Positions 5,390-7,158 of a stretch of 7,158 bases of DNA are shown one piece after another. The notes beneath the pieces are model-generated. The model was not told the DNA's origin and ran no database searches. It saw only the letters and a list, made by a program, of their open reading frames with translations. Origin of the DNA: Methanocalculus sp. (lineage in GTDB: Archaea > Halobacteriota > Methanomicrobia > Methanomicrobiales > Methanocorpusculaceae). The DNA lies in assembly GCF_030651615.1 (NCBI RefSeq), contig NZ_JAUSCG010000141.1, forward strand, positions 1 to 7,158, written 5' to 3'. A program made the translations under genes and the position numbers. Numbering within the stretch: position 1 is the first letter of the stretch; each line of letters begins with the position of its first letter.

Positions 5390-5830
5390 CTAATCCCTCA
5401 GTAGACCGCTTGAGAACTCCTTACCCCAGATGATGAATCCATAGAGGGCAATCAGGGCAAGGTAGATCTGTGGTGTAATCTCTGCTGAGAAGAGACCAAA
5501 TGAGACCGGTTCACCCTCAAAGATCGCCAGTGTGACAAATTCTGCACAGAGCGAGAGGAATGCAACCATCCCAAAGATCCCGGCCAACGCGATCCCAACA
5601 TGCATATATGCGACCCCTTCATGGGTTCCAAGGGAGAGCTCCCTGGCACCGAAGAGGAGGACGAGACCGACAAGTATCAGGACGAGGCCACCGATCAGAT
5701 CTCCTGGAATCTGTAAGATTTCAGGGATCCCGATATCCGGCAGAACCGATACAATGATCTCTCCAACTCCTGCAAGGAGATAGAGTATGCCGACCAGGAG
5801 TGAGAAGACCATTTTTGTTTGTTCAGACAT
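5390..5830 (-). CDS. Four-helix membrane protein of unknown function in the feo cluster
   Basis: I do not recognise this 146-residue protein. It has four hydrophobic segments at about 8-30, 44-62, 75-103 and 120-136, with short polar links and a charged C-terminus (KEFSSGLLRD). The first segment carries an acidic residue (Glu24) within the membrane stretch, and the third holds a single Cys95 and Glu97 near its end. There are no obvious metal-binding His or Cys clusters. It begins three bases after the feoB stop and has a strong GGAGG ribosome site (5841-5845) lying inside the feoB 3' end. It is followed one base later by the FeoC-like gene, so it is an integral member of the feo operon. A role as a FeoB partner or membrane subunit of iron uptake is suggested only by position. 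Composition resembles its neighbours and it looks intact. Confidence 0.85.
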   Translation of the reverse strand: MSEQTKMVFSLLVGILYLLAGVGEIIVSVLPDIGIPEILQIPGDLIGGLVLILVGLVLLFGARELSLGTHEGVAYMHVGIALAGIFGMVAFLSLCAEFVTLAIFEGEPVSFGLFSAEITPQIYLALIALYGFIIWGKEFSSGLLRD

Positions 5831-5833
5831 GGT

Positions 5834-7158
5834 TTACATACCTCCAAGGAAGATTCCTGCCACATGGTAGGTGACAAACGCAAGTACCCAGGCAACCACA
5901 AGTCCATACACGACTGAGAAGCCTGCCCAGCGCCATGACCCGGTCTCCTTTTTGATAACTGCAAGTGCTGCGACACAGGGCATATACAGAAGGACAAAGA
6001 CCATCAATGCAAGTGCTGCTGCTGCGGAGAGTGCAGGATCTGCAAGCAGTGCATCAGAGAGAGCTTCTTCTCCTGAACCATAGAGAACACCAAGTGAACT
6101 GACGACGATCTCCTTTGCAACGAATCCAAAGAGGAGTGCAACAGCAATCTTCCAGTCAAGACCGAGCGGGGCGACAAGCGGTTCAAGCAGATGGCCGATC
6201 ATCCCTGCGAAACTCTCTTCACCACCATATTCCACACCGAAGGGGAACGAAGCAAGGAACCAGACGAACAGTGATCCGATCAGGATGATGCCACCAGCCT
6301 TCTTCAGGTACATCGATCCCTTCTCCCACATATTCAGAAGTGCCGTTTTTACTGTTGGAATCCGATAGGGTGGCATCTCCATGATGAAAGCGGATGAGTC
6401 ACCCGGAAGTATTGTGCTTCTGAAGAGCTTTGCCGAGAGGATGGCTACTGCAATTCCAAGGACATAGAGTCCGAATATAACATTTCCGGCAGCCGCTCCG
6501 AAGAAGACACCTGCAAAGAGGACATACACCGGCAGCCTTGCTCCACAGGAGATGAACGGATTAACCAGAATGGTGATGAGACGATCCCGATCATCTTCGA
6601 TGGTCCTGGTCGCCATGATAGCAGGAACATTACAGCCAAAGCCCATCAGCATCGGAATGAACGATTTTCCCGGCAATCCTATTGCATACATCAGGCGATC
6701 CATAATGAATGCCGCACGAGCGAGGTACCCGCTTCCTTCGAGGATCGAAAGGAGCAGGAAGAGGATGAAGATATTCGGAACGAAGACGAAGACACCACCG
6801 ACCCCGCCGATCACCCCTTCACCGAGGAGAGATGCAAGCCATGCAGAACCAACAGATGCTGCCACCGCTTCACCAAGCCAGCCGAAAACATACTCAATTC
6901 CTGCCATGAAAGGCTCTGCAACCGCGAAGGTGAGCTGGAACGCGCCCCACATTAGTGCAAGGAAGATCGGAATACCGAGGTACTTGTTCGTCACGACCCT
7001 GTCGATCATATCCGATCCGGTCATCTTCCGGACACAGATGGTACATGCCTGCGGAAGGATCGCACCGATCGCCTCATATCGTTTGTCTGCGAGGACAGCC
7101 TCAAAATCATCGGTCTCGATCTCATGGAGCAACGTATCGACAGCGGAAGCAACACTAC
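5834..7158 (-). CDS. feoB: Ferrous iron transporter FeoB, C-terminal membrane part (5' end outside window)
   Basis: FeoB is the inner-membrane Fe(II) importer with an N-terminal G-protein domain and a C-terminal multi-helix channel. The visible 440 residues cover the end of the cytoplasmic linker and the whole membrane domain. Numbering from the first complete codon at the right edge, the two Gate cores are clear: GFGCNVPA with Cys175 and SCGARLPVY with Cys204 in the first, and YMPCVAALAVIKKETGSW with Cys394 in the second. The conserved loop MEMPPYRIPTVK and the FVAKEIVVSSLG segment are also typical of FeoB. A CX2C pair (Cys38, Cys41) lies in the linker just before the first membrane helix. 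The frame is open to the window edge, so the GTPase motifs (P-loop to G5) cannot be checked; a full protein would be about 600-700 residues. It is followed within three bases by the unknown membrane protein gene. Any feoA would lie beyond the right edge. Confidence 0.97.
   Translation of the reverse strand, partial: SVASAVDTLLHEIETDDFEAVLADKRYEAIGAILPQACTICVRKMTGSDMIDRVVTNKYLGIPIFLALMWGAFQLTFAVAEPFMAGIEYVFGWLGEAVAASVGSAWLASLLGEGVIGGVGGVFVFVPNIFILFLLLSILEGSGYLARAAFIMDRLMYAIGLPGKSFIPMLMGFGCNVPAIMATRTIEDDRDRLITILVNPFISCGARLPVYVLFAGVFFGAAAGNVIFGLYVLGIAVAILSAKLFRSTILPGDSSAFIMEMPPYRIPTVKTALLNMWEKGSMYLKKAGGIILIGSLFVWFLASFPFGVEYGGEESFAGMIGHLLEPLVAPLGLDWKIAVALLFGFVAKEIVVSSLGVLYGSGEEALSDALLADPALSAAAALALMVFVLLYMPCVAALAVIKKETGSWRWAGFSVVYGLVVAWVLAFVTYHVAGIFLGGM

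Overview
The window looks archaeal, most likely from a methanogenic euryarchaeote, and Methanomicrobiales is my best guess. That placement is inference from gene content: an archaeal-type IF5B that begins almost directly at its G domain, a tRNA gene without an encoded CCA tail, A/T-rich TATA-like boxes at archaeal spacing, GGAGG-type ribosome sites, and a CooS-type carbon monoxide dehydrogenase. No marker in the window fixes the genus.

Layout. Positions 1-1214 (minus) hold the N-terminal 404 codons of translation initiation factor aIF5B, with its C-terminus beyond the left edge. Positions 1215-1393 are a divergent promoter region serving that gene and a plus-strand tRNA-His(GTG) at 1394-1466, which is followed by a compact hairpin plus T-run. 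Positions 1490-1690 hold no convincing gene. Next comes a plus-strand pair, cooS (1771-3738) and cooC (3728-4537), overlapping by 11 bases: the Ni-Fe-S carbon monoxide dehydrogenase catalytic subunit and its nickel-loading ATPase. Two perfect inverted repeats lie between the cooS TATA-like box and its ribosome site. Ten bases after cooC, convergent on the minus strand, is a cyclophilin-type peptidyl-prolyl isomerase (4548-5018). To its right is a minus-strand iron-uptake cluster read in the order feoB (5' end outside the window), a four-helix membrane protein of unknown function, and a small Cys-rich winged-helix FeoC-like protein. These genes are packed with gaps of 1-3 bases.

How the genes fit together. 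cooS and cooC form a minimal unit in which CooC prepares the Ni site of the CooS C-cluster. No cooF ferredoxin, energy-converting hydrogenase or acetyl-CoA synthase gene is visible, so the electron partner must be encoded elsewhere. The feo cluster imports Fe(II) through FeoB, with the FeoC-like protein as a probable Fe-S or iron-responsive partner. The IF5B, tRNA and cyclophilin genes are housekeeping.

The observations most worth following up are in CooS: a CX2C D-cluster motif in place of CX7C, and a proton-relay histidine ladder in which the third and fourth histidines are glutamate. After those come the paired operator-like dyads in front of cooS and the unknown membrane protein embedded in the feo operon. 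I did not find evidence of a wholly new multigene system, mobile element or CRISPR array.
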